From NCBI RefSeq assembly GCF_000012865.1, contig NC_007503.1, positions 1,462,001-1,526,000 on the forward strand: DNA of 64,000 nt, given 5' to 3'. Position 1 is the first letter of the stretch. Each line of letters starts with the position of its first letter. The notes under the pieces are model-generated. The model had not been told where the DNA came from and searched no databases. It saw nothing but the letters and a program-made list of their open reading frames with translations. A program made the translations under genes and the position numbers. Below are positions 16,905-24,035 of the stretch, piece after piece. Origin of the DNA: Carboxydothermus hydrogenoformans Z-2901. Lineage in GTDB: Bacteria > Bacillota > Z-2901 > Carboxydothermales > Carboxydothermaceae.

Positions 16905-17528
16905 TTAAATTATACGTGAAACTCCCAAAAAAATTAAAACCAGTGAAGCTAAGTAGCGGGAATAATTTTTAATAAAACTCACCTTTCCATTTAACTTACC
17001 GATAACCAATCCTGAATAAAAAAGGCAAAACTTAATTAACCCCACATTTAGCATCGTTAAAATAACCGGGTAACCGGATAAACTTAAACCAATTCCAGCC
17101 CCAAAGGCATCCAGAGCAAGGGCCACACCTAACAAAACTGCCTCTTTATAAGACAGTACCCCCGATTCATCCCGATCGGCTAATTGCGGAGAGCGCAAAA
17201 TTTGAAAGATTAAACCAAAAATTTTAACACTAAAAACCACTTCCGGGTCTATAGAAGCCTTTTTCTCTTCTTTACCCCCGGAAAAATATACATACAAACC
17301 GATGGCAATAAGTAAAAAAGCCCCCAAATAGCGGGTAAAACTATCCGGAACAAAAAAGTTTATAAATTTTCCTAAAAGCATGGCAAGCCCAATGATCAAA
17401 GCAGAAGTGCTGCTTACCACCAGTACCGACAGGGTCGGTACGATCAATCCTCTTAGCCCATAAGCTAACCCTGCACCAAACCCATCTACACTAAGAGCTA
17501 AAGCAAACAACGCTAAATAAAATTCCAT
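16905..17528 (-). CDS. ytaF: Sporulation membrane protein YtaF (MntP-like)
   Basis: Integral membrane protein of about 207 residues with six helices in two related halves: LALSVDGFGAGLAYGLRG near residue 9 and ALALDAFGAGIGLSLSG near 137. The paired Asp/Gly motifs mark the YtaF/MntP (DUF204-like) fold. YtaF is linked to spore formation in Bacillus and may move cations. The ATG at 17528 has GGAGGTG before it. It lies between mutM and coaE, as in many Firmicutes. Confidence 0.85.
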   Translation of the reverse strand: MEFYLALFALALSVDGFGAGLAYGLRGLIVPTLSVLVVSSTSALIIGLAMLLGKFINFFVPDSFTRYLGAFLLIAIGLYVYFSGGKEEKKASIDPEVVFSVKIFGLIFQILRSPQLADRDESGVLSYKEAVLLGVALALDAFGAGIGLSLSGYPVILTMLNVGLIKFCLFYSGLVIGKLNGKVSFIKNYSRYLASLVLIFLGVSRII

Positions 17529-17592
17529 CGCCGGCACCTCCCCGTCTTTTTTAAATTATTTAAAGACGGTAAAGAAGGTGCCTGTCTCCCCT

Positions 17593-18384
17593 TTATTTCT
17601 GGCAGTGCGGACAGTAGTGGGTACTGCGACCGGCGTGACGTTCGCGGATTAGGACATTATTACATCTAACACAGAGTGAACCATTTTTCCCGTAAACTTT
17701 TAGCAGGCGTTGAAAGCTCCCCTGCTGATTTTCCGCATCAACATAATCTCTAATAGACGTCCCCCGGTACTCAATCCCCAGGGCTAAGATTTTCCGTATA
17801 GCTTTAAATAACTCTTCTGCCTCATCTTCCGATAAGCTGGCGGCTATCCTTTTGGGAGAAAGCCCTGCCTCAAATAAGATTTCATCAGCGTAAATATTAC
17901 CAATACCCGCAATTATTTTTTGGTCTAATAAAACGGCCTTAAGATTTTTCTGTGACGCCTTTAGTTTTGTTTTTAAATACTCAGGGGTAAACTCGTCTTC
18001 TAAAGGTTCAGGACCTATTTCCGGCATCTCAAAAGAAAAGCCACCAAACTGGCGTATATCATTAAAATGTAACTCTAAATCGCCAAGATCAAAAATAGCA
18101 TGGGTATGTTTATCTTTCGGCGACCCTTTGGGTAGTATTAAAAGTTTCCCGGTCATCCTCAAATGAACCGTTACCGTTTCCTTTCCGGAAAGATCTATCA
18201 GTAAATACTTCCCCCGGCGTTTTAAAGCTACTATTTCTTTCCCCACAACGCGCCGGGTAAATTCTTCTACCGAAACATTTTTAATAATTTTTGGAAGATA
18301 TACTTCTACCCGGTAAATTGTTTTTCCCAAAATTTTTGGGGCAAGGGTTCTTTTAATGGTTTCTACTTCTGGAAGTTCAGGCAT
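17593..18384 (-). CDS. mutM: Formamidopyrimidine-DNA glycosylase
   Basis: Removes 8-oxoguanine and formamidopyrimidines and nicks the abasic site. It starts MPELPEVETIKRTL, so the catalytic Pro2 and Glu3 are present. Lys in KRRGKYLL is near residue 56, HLRMTGKL near 74, the helix-two-turn-helix GIGNIYADE near 163, and a C-terminal zinc finger CVRCNN...YCPHC closes the 263-residue protein. It lies 12 nt downstream of polA, so the two are surely cotranscribed. Confidence 0.95.
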   Translation of the reverse strand: MPELPEVETIKRTLAPKILGKTIYRVEVYLPKIIKNVSVEEFTRRVVGKEIVALKRRGKYLLIDLSGKETVTVHLRMTGKLLILPKGSPKDKHTHAIFDLGDLELHFNDIRQFGGFSFEMPEIGPEPLEDEFTPEYLKTKLKASQKNLKAVLLDQKIIAGIGNIYADEILFEAGLSPKRIAASLSEDEAEELFKAIRKILALGIEYRGTSIRDYVDAENQQGSFQRLLKVYGKNGSLCVRCNNVLIRERHAGRSTHYCPHCQK

Positions 18385-18396
18385 AATACCCTCTCC

Positions 18397-20892
18397 TTAC
18401 TTCGCTTCATACCAGTTTTTGCCTGCACCAACTTCAGCGATTAAAGGCACTTTCAGTTCAACCACCGACTCCATAACCCCTTTTACCAGCGCTTTTACCT
18501 CTTCCAGCTCTTCCGCCGGCACTTCTAAAACTAACTCATCGTGCACCGAAAGAAGGAGCCGGGACTTAAGCTTACGGGCTTTAAGTTCTTTTTCTACATT
18601 AATCATTGCAAGCTTAATAATATCGGCAGCCGAGCCCTGAAGGGGAGTATTCATGGCCGTCCTTTCGCCAAAACCCTGAACCGTGCGGTTTTTTGAAGAT
18701 AGCTCAGGAATATAGCGTCTTCGCCCAAATAAAGTGGTCACATATCCCTTTTCTCTTGCCGTACGGACAAGTTCATCGAGATACTCCCGCACTTTGGGAT
18801 AGTTGGCAAAATAATTTTTAATGTACTTACCGGCAACCTCCCGGGGAATCTTTAAGTCTCTGCCTAAACCAAAATCACTAATGCCATAAACAATGCCGAA
18901 GTTCACCGACTTGGCATGAGCGCGCATCTCGGGAGTAACTTCTTCCAAAGATACACCGAACACCTCGGAGGCCGTTTTCCGGTGAATATCCTCCCCTTTT
19001 TGGTAAGCTTCAATAAGCTTGGGCTCTTCGGAAAAATGGGCAAGAAGCCTTAATTCAATCTGGGAATAATCCGCCGAAACAATATAATCATACCCCGGTG
19101 AAGGTATAAACATCTTGCGTAATTTCCGACCGAGTTCCAACCGGATGGGAATATTTTGGAGATTGGGCTCCGAAGACGCCAGGCGTCCGGTTAAAGTACC
19201 GGTCTGGTTAAAAGTAGTGTGAAGTTTACCGGTACGCTCATTTATTAAAGGCATTAAGCCGTCAGTATAAGTGGATTTTAACTTCATAAGCTGCCGGTAA
19301 TTCAATATTTTGCCGATAATTTCGTGGAAAGGCAAGAGCTCTTCCAAAACCTCCGCATCGGTAGAGTAGCCCGTTTTGGTCTTTTTAATTACCGGCAGCC
19401 CAAGTTTTTCAAAAAGAATAACTCCCAGCTGCCTGGGCGAGTTTAAGTTAAACTCTTCCCCCGCCAGCACATAAATTTCCCGGATTAACTCTTCAATTTG
19501 CTCTCCCAGCTCTAACGACATCTCTTTTAAAGCTTCCCGGTCAACCTGAATGCCGGTATGCTCCATTTGAGCAAGAACTGGAGTTAAAGGAAGTTCTATT
19601 TCATAAAATAACCTTTCTTGCTCCTGCTCAAAGATTTTTTTCATCATTTCTTTTTTTAAATAAAACAACCCTCTAATGTTTAAAGATACATCTTCATACA
19701 CCGGTAAGTCATACTTTAGATAAAGCCCCTTGAGGCCGGGATTTTGGTCGGCCGGGTTTAAAACATAAGCTGCAATCCGCGCATCAAAACAAACTTCGGG
19801 AAAAGTCAGACCTTTTTCTAAACAGACATGATAAATTCCTTTGGCATCGTCGGTAATAATTTTTTTATTCCTAAATATTTCCTCTATTTCATTCAGCCGG
19901 TCTAAAGAGTAAAACTTTGTTTTTTCCCCGTCATCAACATAAAATCCATCACTAAAAACTACTGCAATCTGTCCTTCCGTTTCTACAGTTTCAACTTGCA
20001 CCAAATCTTTACCTTCCTGGTATTCTTTCTTTATTTTTGGTTCTATTTCTTTTAAAAAGCTTTTAAACTCAAGGCGAAGAAATAATTTAGCAACTTCTTC
20101 ATAATTAGGTTCTTTAACTTTTAAATCTTCCAGGGAGATTTCTAACGGTATTTCCCGCAGGATTGTAGCTAATTGTTTCGATATTTTTGCTAAATTTTCG
20201 TGTTCGGCAAGCTTTTCTCTTAATTTAGGTTTTAACTCATCTTTATGGGCCAAAACTTCTTCCACTGAGCCATAAGTTTTAATTAAATCTAAAGCAGTTT
20301 TCTCCCCAATCCCGGGAACCCCGGGTATGTTGTCCGAGGGATCTCCCATTAATCCTTTAACATCCACAAGCTGTTTAGGCTTTAAGCCGTAGTTTTCTAA
20401 AATCGCAGCTAAATCCATTTTAACCAGTTCGGTAATGCCTTTTTTGGTAAGGTATACCACCGTTTTTTCATCTACCAATTGCAGCATGTCCCGGTCAGCG
20501 GTATAAATCACCACTTCATGTCCTTGTCCCGCAAAAGCCCTTGATAGGTGGCCGATAATATCATCGGCCTCATAACCGTCAAGTTCAATATAGGGAACAT
20601 TTAAAACCTTTAATACTTCCCGCACCAGGGCAAACTGGGGTACAAGCTCATCCGGGGCTTCTTTGCGGTGCCCTTTGTATGCAGTAAACTGCTCGGTACG
20701 AAAAGTTTTCCGGCTAATATCAAAAGCTACCGCTAAATATTCGGGTTTTTCATCTTTTATTACCCGAAAAAGCATCGTTAAAAACCCGTAAACCGCCCCG
20801 GTAGGCTCTCCTTTAGTAGTTTTTAAGGGCGGAAGGGCAAAAAACGCTCTATGTAATAAACTATTTCCATCCACCAGGACTACTTTTCCCAT
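18397..20892 (-). CDS. polA: DNA polymerase I
   Basis: Repair and Okazaki-fragment polymerase of about 831 residues. The 5'-nuclease domain is complete (VDGNSLLHRAFF at the start, YEADDIIG near 110, YTADRDMLQL near 132, GIGEKTAL near 193). The middle 3'-5' exonuclease-like domain lacks the DEDD metal-binding residues that I would expect, so proofreading is probably absent. The polymerase domain has DYSQIELR near 655, the O-helix KSVNFGIVYG near 703 and VHDELVLE near 800. The ATG at 20892 follows GGAGG; the open frame upstream is not used. Confidence 0.95.
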   Translation of the reverse strand: MGKVVLVDGNSLLHRAFFALPPLKTTKGEPTGAVYGFLTMLFRVIKDEKPEYLAVAFDISRKTFRTEQFTAYKGHRKEAPDELVPQFALVREVLKVLNVPYIELDGYEADDIIGHLSRAFAGQGHEVVIYTADRDMLQLVDEKTVVYLTKKGITELVKMDLAAILENYGLKPKQLVDVKGLMGDPSDNIPGVPGIGEKTALDLIKTYGSVEEVLAHKDELKPKLREKLAEHENLAKISKQLATILREIPLEISLEDLKVKEPNYEEVAKLFLRLEFKSFLKEIEPKIKKEYQEGKDLVQVETVETEGQIAVVFSDGFYVDDGEKTKFYSLDRLNEIEEIFRNKKIITDDAKGIYHVCLEKGLTFPEVCFDARIAAYVLNPADQNPGLKGLYLKYDLPVYEDVSLNIRGLFYLKKEMMKKIFEQEQERLFYEIELPLTPVLAQMEHTGIQVDREALKEMSLELGEQIEELIREIYVLAGEEFNLNSPRQLGVILFEKLGLPVIKKTKTGYSTDAEVLEELLPFHEIIGKILNYRQLMKLKSTYTDGLMPLINERTGKLHTTFNQTGTLTGRLASSEPNLQNIPIRLELGRKLRKMFIPSPGYDYIVSADYSQIELRLLAHFSEEPKLIEAYQKGEDIHRKTASEVFGVSLEEVTPEMRAHAKSVNFGIVYGISDFGLGRDLKIPREVAGKYIKNYFANYPKVREYLDELVRTAREKGYVTTLFGRRRYIPELSSKNRTVQGFGERTAMNTPLQGSAADIIKLAMINVEKELKARKLKSRLLLSVHDELVLEVPAEELEEVKALVKGVMESVVELKVPLIAEVGAGKNWYEAK

Positions 20893-20949
20893 AATTACCT
20901 CCAAAATAATAATTTTAAGTTTATTGTACCAAATAAAGCTGACTGGTAA

Positions 20950-20980
20950 AAGAAAAAAGCTGCCCAAAAAGGACAGCTTA
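20950..20980 (-). terminator. Terminator between dinB and polA
   Basis: On the minus strand AAGCTGTCC and GGGCAGCTT pair across TTTTT and are followed by TTTTCTTTT. Between this and dinB (20981-21089) one frame encodes a short hydrophobic stretch ending FKKKKSGT with no usable start codon. I do not call it a gene. Confidence 0.75.
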
Positions 20981-21089
20981 AGTACCGGACTTTTTCTTTT
21001 TAAAGCGGTAGACGAAAAATATTATTAAAAGTAAGAGGATCAAATACAGCAGTAAATAAATCCAACAAGAAGAAAAGTTGAAAAAAGTT

Positions 21090-22265
21090 TCATCCTCGAC
21101 CGCTAATTTTTAAAATCTTAGCCCGGGTCACGGTTTTATTTCCGTATTTATGGTTTAGCCTATCGATTATCGGATAAAGATTTTCCCGCCGCAGGTCTTC
21201 GCCAAACAGTGATATTTGCCGCCCTCCTCCTACCGGTACTAAGGGAGTAGCCGTAACCCCAACTAATCTTACCGGTAGTTCCCCGTGGTAATTTTCTAAA
21301 AACAGCCTTTTGGCTTCCCGGTATAACACATCATCCATCCAGGTCGGCTCAAAAAACCTGCTGTGCCGGGTATAGGTTATAAAGCTTGAAAGGCGAATCT
21401 TAACGCTGATTCCGCCGGCATAAAATCCCTCCCGGCGAAGCCCCCTGCCCACTGCCATAGTAAGCCCCAAGAGCTTTCCTAAAAGGTAATCCACATCACT
21501 GCTGTCCTTTTGCAAAGTAATTTCTTTGCCTAAAGATTTCGGTACTCTTTCCGGAATTACCTCCCGAAAATCAATTCCCCGGGACAAATAATATAAGTTC
21601 TGCCCCAGAACCCCAAACTTTTTCCTAAGAAAAAACTCCGGCAGTTCCCAGAAATCCTGGACGGTTTTAATCCCCATGTCATTAAGTCTTTCTTTCATTT
21701 TTTCCCCTACTCCCCAGAGCATCTCTACCGGCAGCGGAGCCAAAAAATCCAGTACGTTGTCTTCTCTAACTTCACAAAAACCGTCAGGTTTATTTACTTC
21801 TGAGGCCAACTTGGCTAAAAACTTATTGGGAGCAACCCCTACCGATGCCGTCAGTTCCGTCTCCTCAAATATCCGTTTTTTTATCTTTTTTCCAATTTCG
21901 GCCCCTGGTCCAAAAAGTTTCTGGCTACCGGTAACATCAAGATAAGCCTCATCCAACGACACCGGTTCTACTAAAGGAGTGTATTCCCGAAAAATCCTGA
22001 AGATTTTCTCCGATACTTCCTGGTATTTTTTATGGTTTCCGGGAATAAATATACCGTGGGGGCAAAGTCTTGCCGCTTCCCATAAAGACATCGCCGACCT
22101 TACTCCAAACTTCCGCGCTTCATACGATGCCGCTGCCACCACTCCCCGCTCTCCCGGAACTCCACCCACAATCACCGGTTTTCCTTTAAGCTCCGGATTA
22201 TCCCGCTGCTCCACCGCTGCAAAAAAAGCATCCATGTCCACATGAATAATTACCCTCTTTTTCAT
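21090..22265 (-). CDS. dinB: DNA polymerase IV (Y family)
   Basis: Translesion polymerase of about 391 residues. It starts MKKRVIIHVDMDAFFAAVEQ, with the first catalytic Asp pair, followed by VSLDEAYLDVTGS near residue 101 with the remaining acidic residues. Palm and fingers signatures (YEARKFGVRSAM near 49, ASVGVAPNKFLAKLAS near 138) and a little-finger domain follow. The ATG at 22265 has GGGTGGGAAAG upstream; the frame is open 3 codons further. No clear LexA box was found upstream. Confidence 0.93.
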   Translation of the reverse strand: MKKRVIIHVDMDAFFAAVEQRDNPELKGKPVIVGGVPGERGVVAAASYEARKFGVRSAMSLWEAARLCPHGIFIPGNHKKYQEVSEKIFRIFREYTPLVEPVSLDEAYLDVTGSQKLFGPGAEIGKKIKKRIFEETELTASVGVAPNKFLAKLASEVNKPDGFCEVREDNVLDFLAPLPVEMLWGVGEKMKERLNDMGIKTVQDFWELPEFFLRKKFGVLGQNLYYLSRGIDFREVIPERVPKSLGKEITLQKDSSDVDYLLGKLLGLTMAVGRGLRREGFYAGGISVKIRLSSFITYTRHSRFFEPTWMDDVLYREAKRLFLENYHGELPVRLVGVTATPLVPVGGGRQISLFGEDLRRENLYPIIDRLNHKYGNKTVTRAKILKISGRG

Positions 22266-22354
22266 CTTTCCCACCCTCGATTTTAGTACATATGTTCGAT
22301 TACATTATAAAAAAATTTTTCGGGCAAAACAACCTGCCCGAAATAATTTTCCTG

Positions 22355-22383
22355 TTGCAAAATAAAAAGAAGTTTACTATAAT
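22355..22383 (+). promoter_or_regulatory. Promoter of tRNA-Leu(CAA)
   Basis: TTGCAA (22355-22360), 17-nt spacer, perfect TATAAT (22378-22383), 25 nt before the tRNA. It lies outside the prophage, so the rebuilt tRNA keeps the host promoter. Confidence 0.75.
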
Positions 22384-22408
22384 AAGTTTTGCAGAGTTTA
22401 TGGACAGT

Positions 22409-22495
22409 GCCGAGATGGTGGAACTGGCAGACGCGCCGGACTCAAAATCCGGTGGGGTAACACCCGTGCGGGTTCGACTCCCGCTCTCGGCACCA
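22409..22495 (+). tRNA. tRNA-Leu, anticodon CAA (prophage attachment gene)
   Basis: Acceptor arms GCCGAGA and TCTCGGC with ACCA encoded. Anticodon stem CCGGA/TCCGG encloses CTCAAAA, giving anticodon CAA (reads UUG). A long variable arm (GTGGGGTAACACCCGT) fits class II tRNA-Leu. From the last base of the 5' anticodon stem onward the sequence is repeated at 57333-57388, so the 3' part of this gene was supplied by the integrated phage and the tRNA remains functional. Confidence 0.95.
22440..22495 (+). repeat. attL core (56 bp)
   Basis: Identical to 57333-57388 over 56 bases, from the end of the 5' anticodon stem through CCA. The sequences differ on both sides of these limits. Confidence 0.92.
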
Positions 22496-22510
22496 GGTTT
22501 CAAGCTACTT

Positions 22511-22541
22511 AGAGCCGTTTGTGCAAAAACGGCTCTTTTTG
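22511..22541 (+). terminator. Terminator downstream of tRNA-Leu(CAA), phage-supplied
   Basis: AGAGCCGTTT and AAACGGCTCT pair, followed by TTTTTG. It lies inside the prophage, so the phage brings a terminator for the tRNA it rebuilds. Confidence 0.8.
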
Positions 22542-22550
22542 TTTTTATTG

Positions 22551-22572
22551 CTTTTGCAAATCTTTTGCAAAT
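22551..22572 (+). repeat. Tandem 11-bp repeat, candidate integrase arm site (left)
   Basis: CTTTTGCAAAT occurs twice head to tail (22551-22561 and 22562-22572), followed by CCAAC. A related pair with the same 11-bp spacing lies near attR. Confidence 0.5.
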
Positions 22573-22585
22573 CCAACAAAAAAGT

Positions 22586-22614
22586 AAAATCCCCCGGCCT
22601 CAACCGGGGGTTTT
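22586..22614. terminator. Terminator at the end of the late operon
   Basis: CCCCCGG and CCGGGGG pair around CCTCAA. On the minus strand the stem is followed by ATTTTACTTTTTT, 5 nt after the endolysin stop; on the plus strand it is followed by TTTT, so it may work both ways. Confidence 0.75.
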
Positions 22615-22618
22615 CAAT

Positions 22619-23314
22619 TCAGAGGCTTTTAAATGCATCAAGGGGGAAGTTGCGTCCGGGACAGGCGGTTTTTGTGGCAGTAGGACGCAAGCTTGCAACT
22701 TCCTTATGCCCGATTACTTTTGGCTTGTTAAATATTTTGTATTTTAGCCAGCTGACTAATAACTTACCAGAATTAATCTGTTCCGAAGTAGGTTTTTCTT
22801 CTTCAAAGTTACCTGAAAAACATATGCCAATGGATTCATCATTCAAACCTAAAGCATGTGCACCTATTACATTTAATGGCCTGCCGGCGTAAATAATACC
22901 CGCCTTGTTAATATAAAAATGATAACCAAAGCCAGCAAAACCTCGTGCTTTATGTTCAGAGTTAATCTCCTGCCAACTTAAATCCCTCGTTGCAGCTGTA
23001 TGATGTAAGACTATATAATCCACATTACTTTTCTTTAAAGGTAAACCTGTAATTTTTACCGGAGCGGGTTTTATAACTGGTATTGATGTAATTGCAGCAG
23101 TTTTTAGGCTAAAATCCTTTCGTAATAGATTATAGGTTACCGGTCCTACTATACCATCAATTGCAATCTGCTTTGTTCGTTGAAAAGATTTTACAGCTGC
23201 CTCAGTATTTGCCCCAAATACACCATCCACTTTATCTTTTAGGAAGCCTAACTGCTTCAACATTTTCTGCACTTCTATAACCTGGCTCCCTTTGTCCCCA
23301 AGCTTAATGAGCAT
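22619..23314 (-). CDS. Phage endolysin: N-acetylmuramoyl-L-alanine amidase
   Basis: Cuts the amide bond between muramic acid and the stem peptide to lyse the host. Residues 1-65 form a peptidoglycan-binding-1 domain (GDKGSQVIEVQKMLKQLGF, then DGIVGPVTYNLL), which here precedes the catalytic part. The Amidase_2 domain carries the zinc ligands in VLHHTAA near residue 100 and in the region around IGHKEVASLRP and TACPGRNFPL near the end. The ATG at 23314 is preceded by GGAGTGAGAGGA. It overlaps the small holin-like gene by 11 nt and is the last late gene. Confidence 0.9.
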   Translation of the reverse strand: MLIKLGDKGSQVIEVQKMLKQLGFLKDKVDGVFGANTEAAVKSFQRTKQIAIDGIVGPVTYNLLRKDFSLKTAAITSIPVIKPAPVKITGLPLKKSNVDYIVLHHTAATRDLSWQEINSEHKARGFAGFGYHFYINKAGIIYAGRPLNVIGAHALGLNDESIGICFSGNFEEEKPTSEQINSGKLLVSWLKYKIFNKPKVIGHKEVASLRPTATKTACPGRNFPLDAFKSL

Positions 23315-23525
23315 TCCTCTCACTCCTTTTTGCTAACCATTGAGCCAGTTGAGCAACCGCATCAACAAAACCCTCAACGGCTATATACCCGAGAGCTACT
23401 CCTGCTAAAGTATAAAGTGCTTCATCCGGAAAGTCTGGATAATAAGCCTTTATAAAAGCCGTTACCGCTGCTAAAAGAGCCATTAAAAACTTCCGGCTCT
23501 TAATTTTATCCAGCATTGTTCTCAT
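23304..23525 (-). CDS. Small phage holin-like membrane protein
   Basis: A 73-residue protein starting MRTMLDKIKSRKFLMAL, with two hydrophobic segments (about 12-28 and 36-57) and a charged C-terminus. Size, topology and its overlap with the endolysin gene suggest a holin that forms the lysis pore. I chose the ATG at 23525 because GGAGGAG lies just upstream, although the frame is open further. The family name is not certain. Confidence 0.65.
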   Translation of the reverse strand: MRTMLDKIKSRKFLMALLAAVTAFIKAYYPDFPDEALYTLAGVALGYIAVEGFVDAVAQLAQWLAKRSERNAH

Positions 23526-23760
23526 TATTTTCTCCTCCTTTGGCTTCCTGGGATTTAGTAAGCCACATTGCAGCCGATTCCTGAACAAAATAGCCACCCA
23601 AAATTATTCCGAGGAGCGGTACCAGGGTTTGAATCACCTGCAAGGCTTGCTGATTCTTAGTCGCTTCCCAGGAGAAATATAAAAACGTGCCGGAAAACAT
23701 CACTGCCAGCACGTCTTTAAAGCTTAATTCGTTTGGTCTGCTCCAAAAGGAAAGCTTCAT
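23506..23760 (-). CDS. Small membrane protein of the lysis module
   Basis: 84 residues with two hydrophobic segments (about 16-34 and 43-62) and an acidic Asn/Glu-rich tail. It overlaps its neighbours by 20 nt at its end and 4 nt at its start. It could be a second holin or an antiholin; sequence alone does not decide. Confidence 0.55.
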   Translation of the reverse strand: MKLSFWSRPNELSFKDVLAVMFSGTFLYFSWEATKNQQALQVIQTLVPLLGIILGGYFVQESAAMWLTKSQEAKGGENNENNAG

Positions 23761-23996
23761 TGTTCCCGCCTCGCTCTTTCCAAAAGTTCATCGATTTTAG
23801 CTTCCTGGCGTGTGAGACTTAACTGGATTGCTTGTACTACCGCTGTTACCTGTTCGAGTGCTTTAGTATTGTTCTGTACCACTTCAACCAAATTTACTTC
23901 ATCTTTGCGGTCCATCCAGCGGCTAATAATGTAGATTAACCCCGCTACCGTAAAAAAAGCAATTCCATACTGTGCAACATCTGCCGGCATATTCAT
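23757..23996 (-). CDS. BhlA-like membrane protein with coiled-coil tail
   Basis: 79 residues: one N-terminal TM segment (about 9-25) followed by a charged, heptad-rich helix (NTKALEQVTAVVQAIQLSL). This layout is shared by BhlA/UviB-type holins and haemolysin-XhlA-like proteins of Bacillus and clostridial phages. It is the first of three small membrane genes before the endolysin. Confidence 0.55.
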   Translation of the reverse strand: MNMPADVAQYGIAFFTVAGLIYIISRWMDRKDEVNLVEVVQNNTKALEQVTAVVQAIQLSLTRQEAKIDELLERARREQ

Positions 23997-24035
23997 TCCT
24001 CCTCTCTTAAATAAAAAAACAGTGCAAAAGCACTG

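Noticed and set aside
20981-21089. Small one-helix membrane protein between dinB and polA
   Set aside because: The frame encodes a hydrophobic stretch and a Lys tail but has no start codon.
22321-22340. Terminator between dinB and tRNA-Leu(CAA)
   Set aside because: CGGGCA/TGCCCG form a short stem, but it lies upstream of both divergent genes and is followed by A-rich sequence first; the role is unclear.
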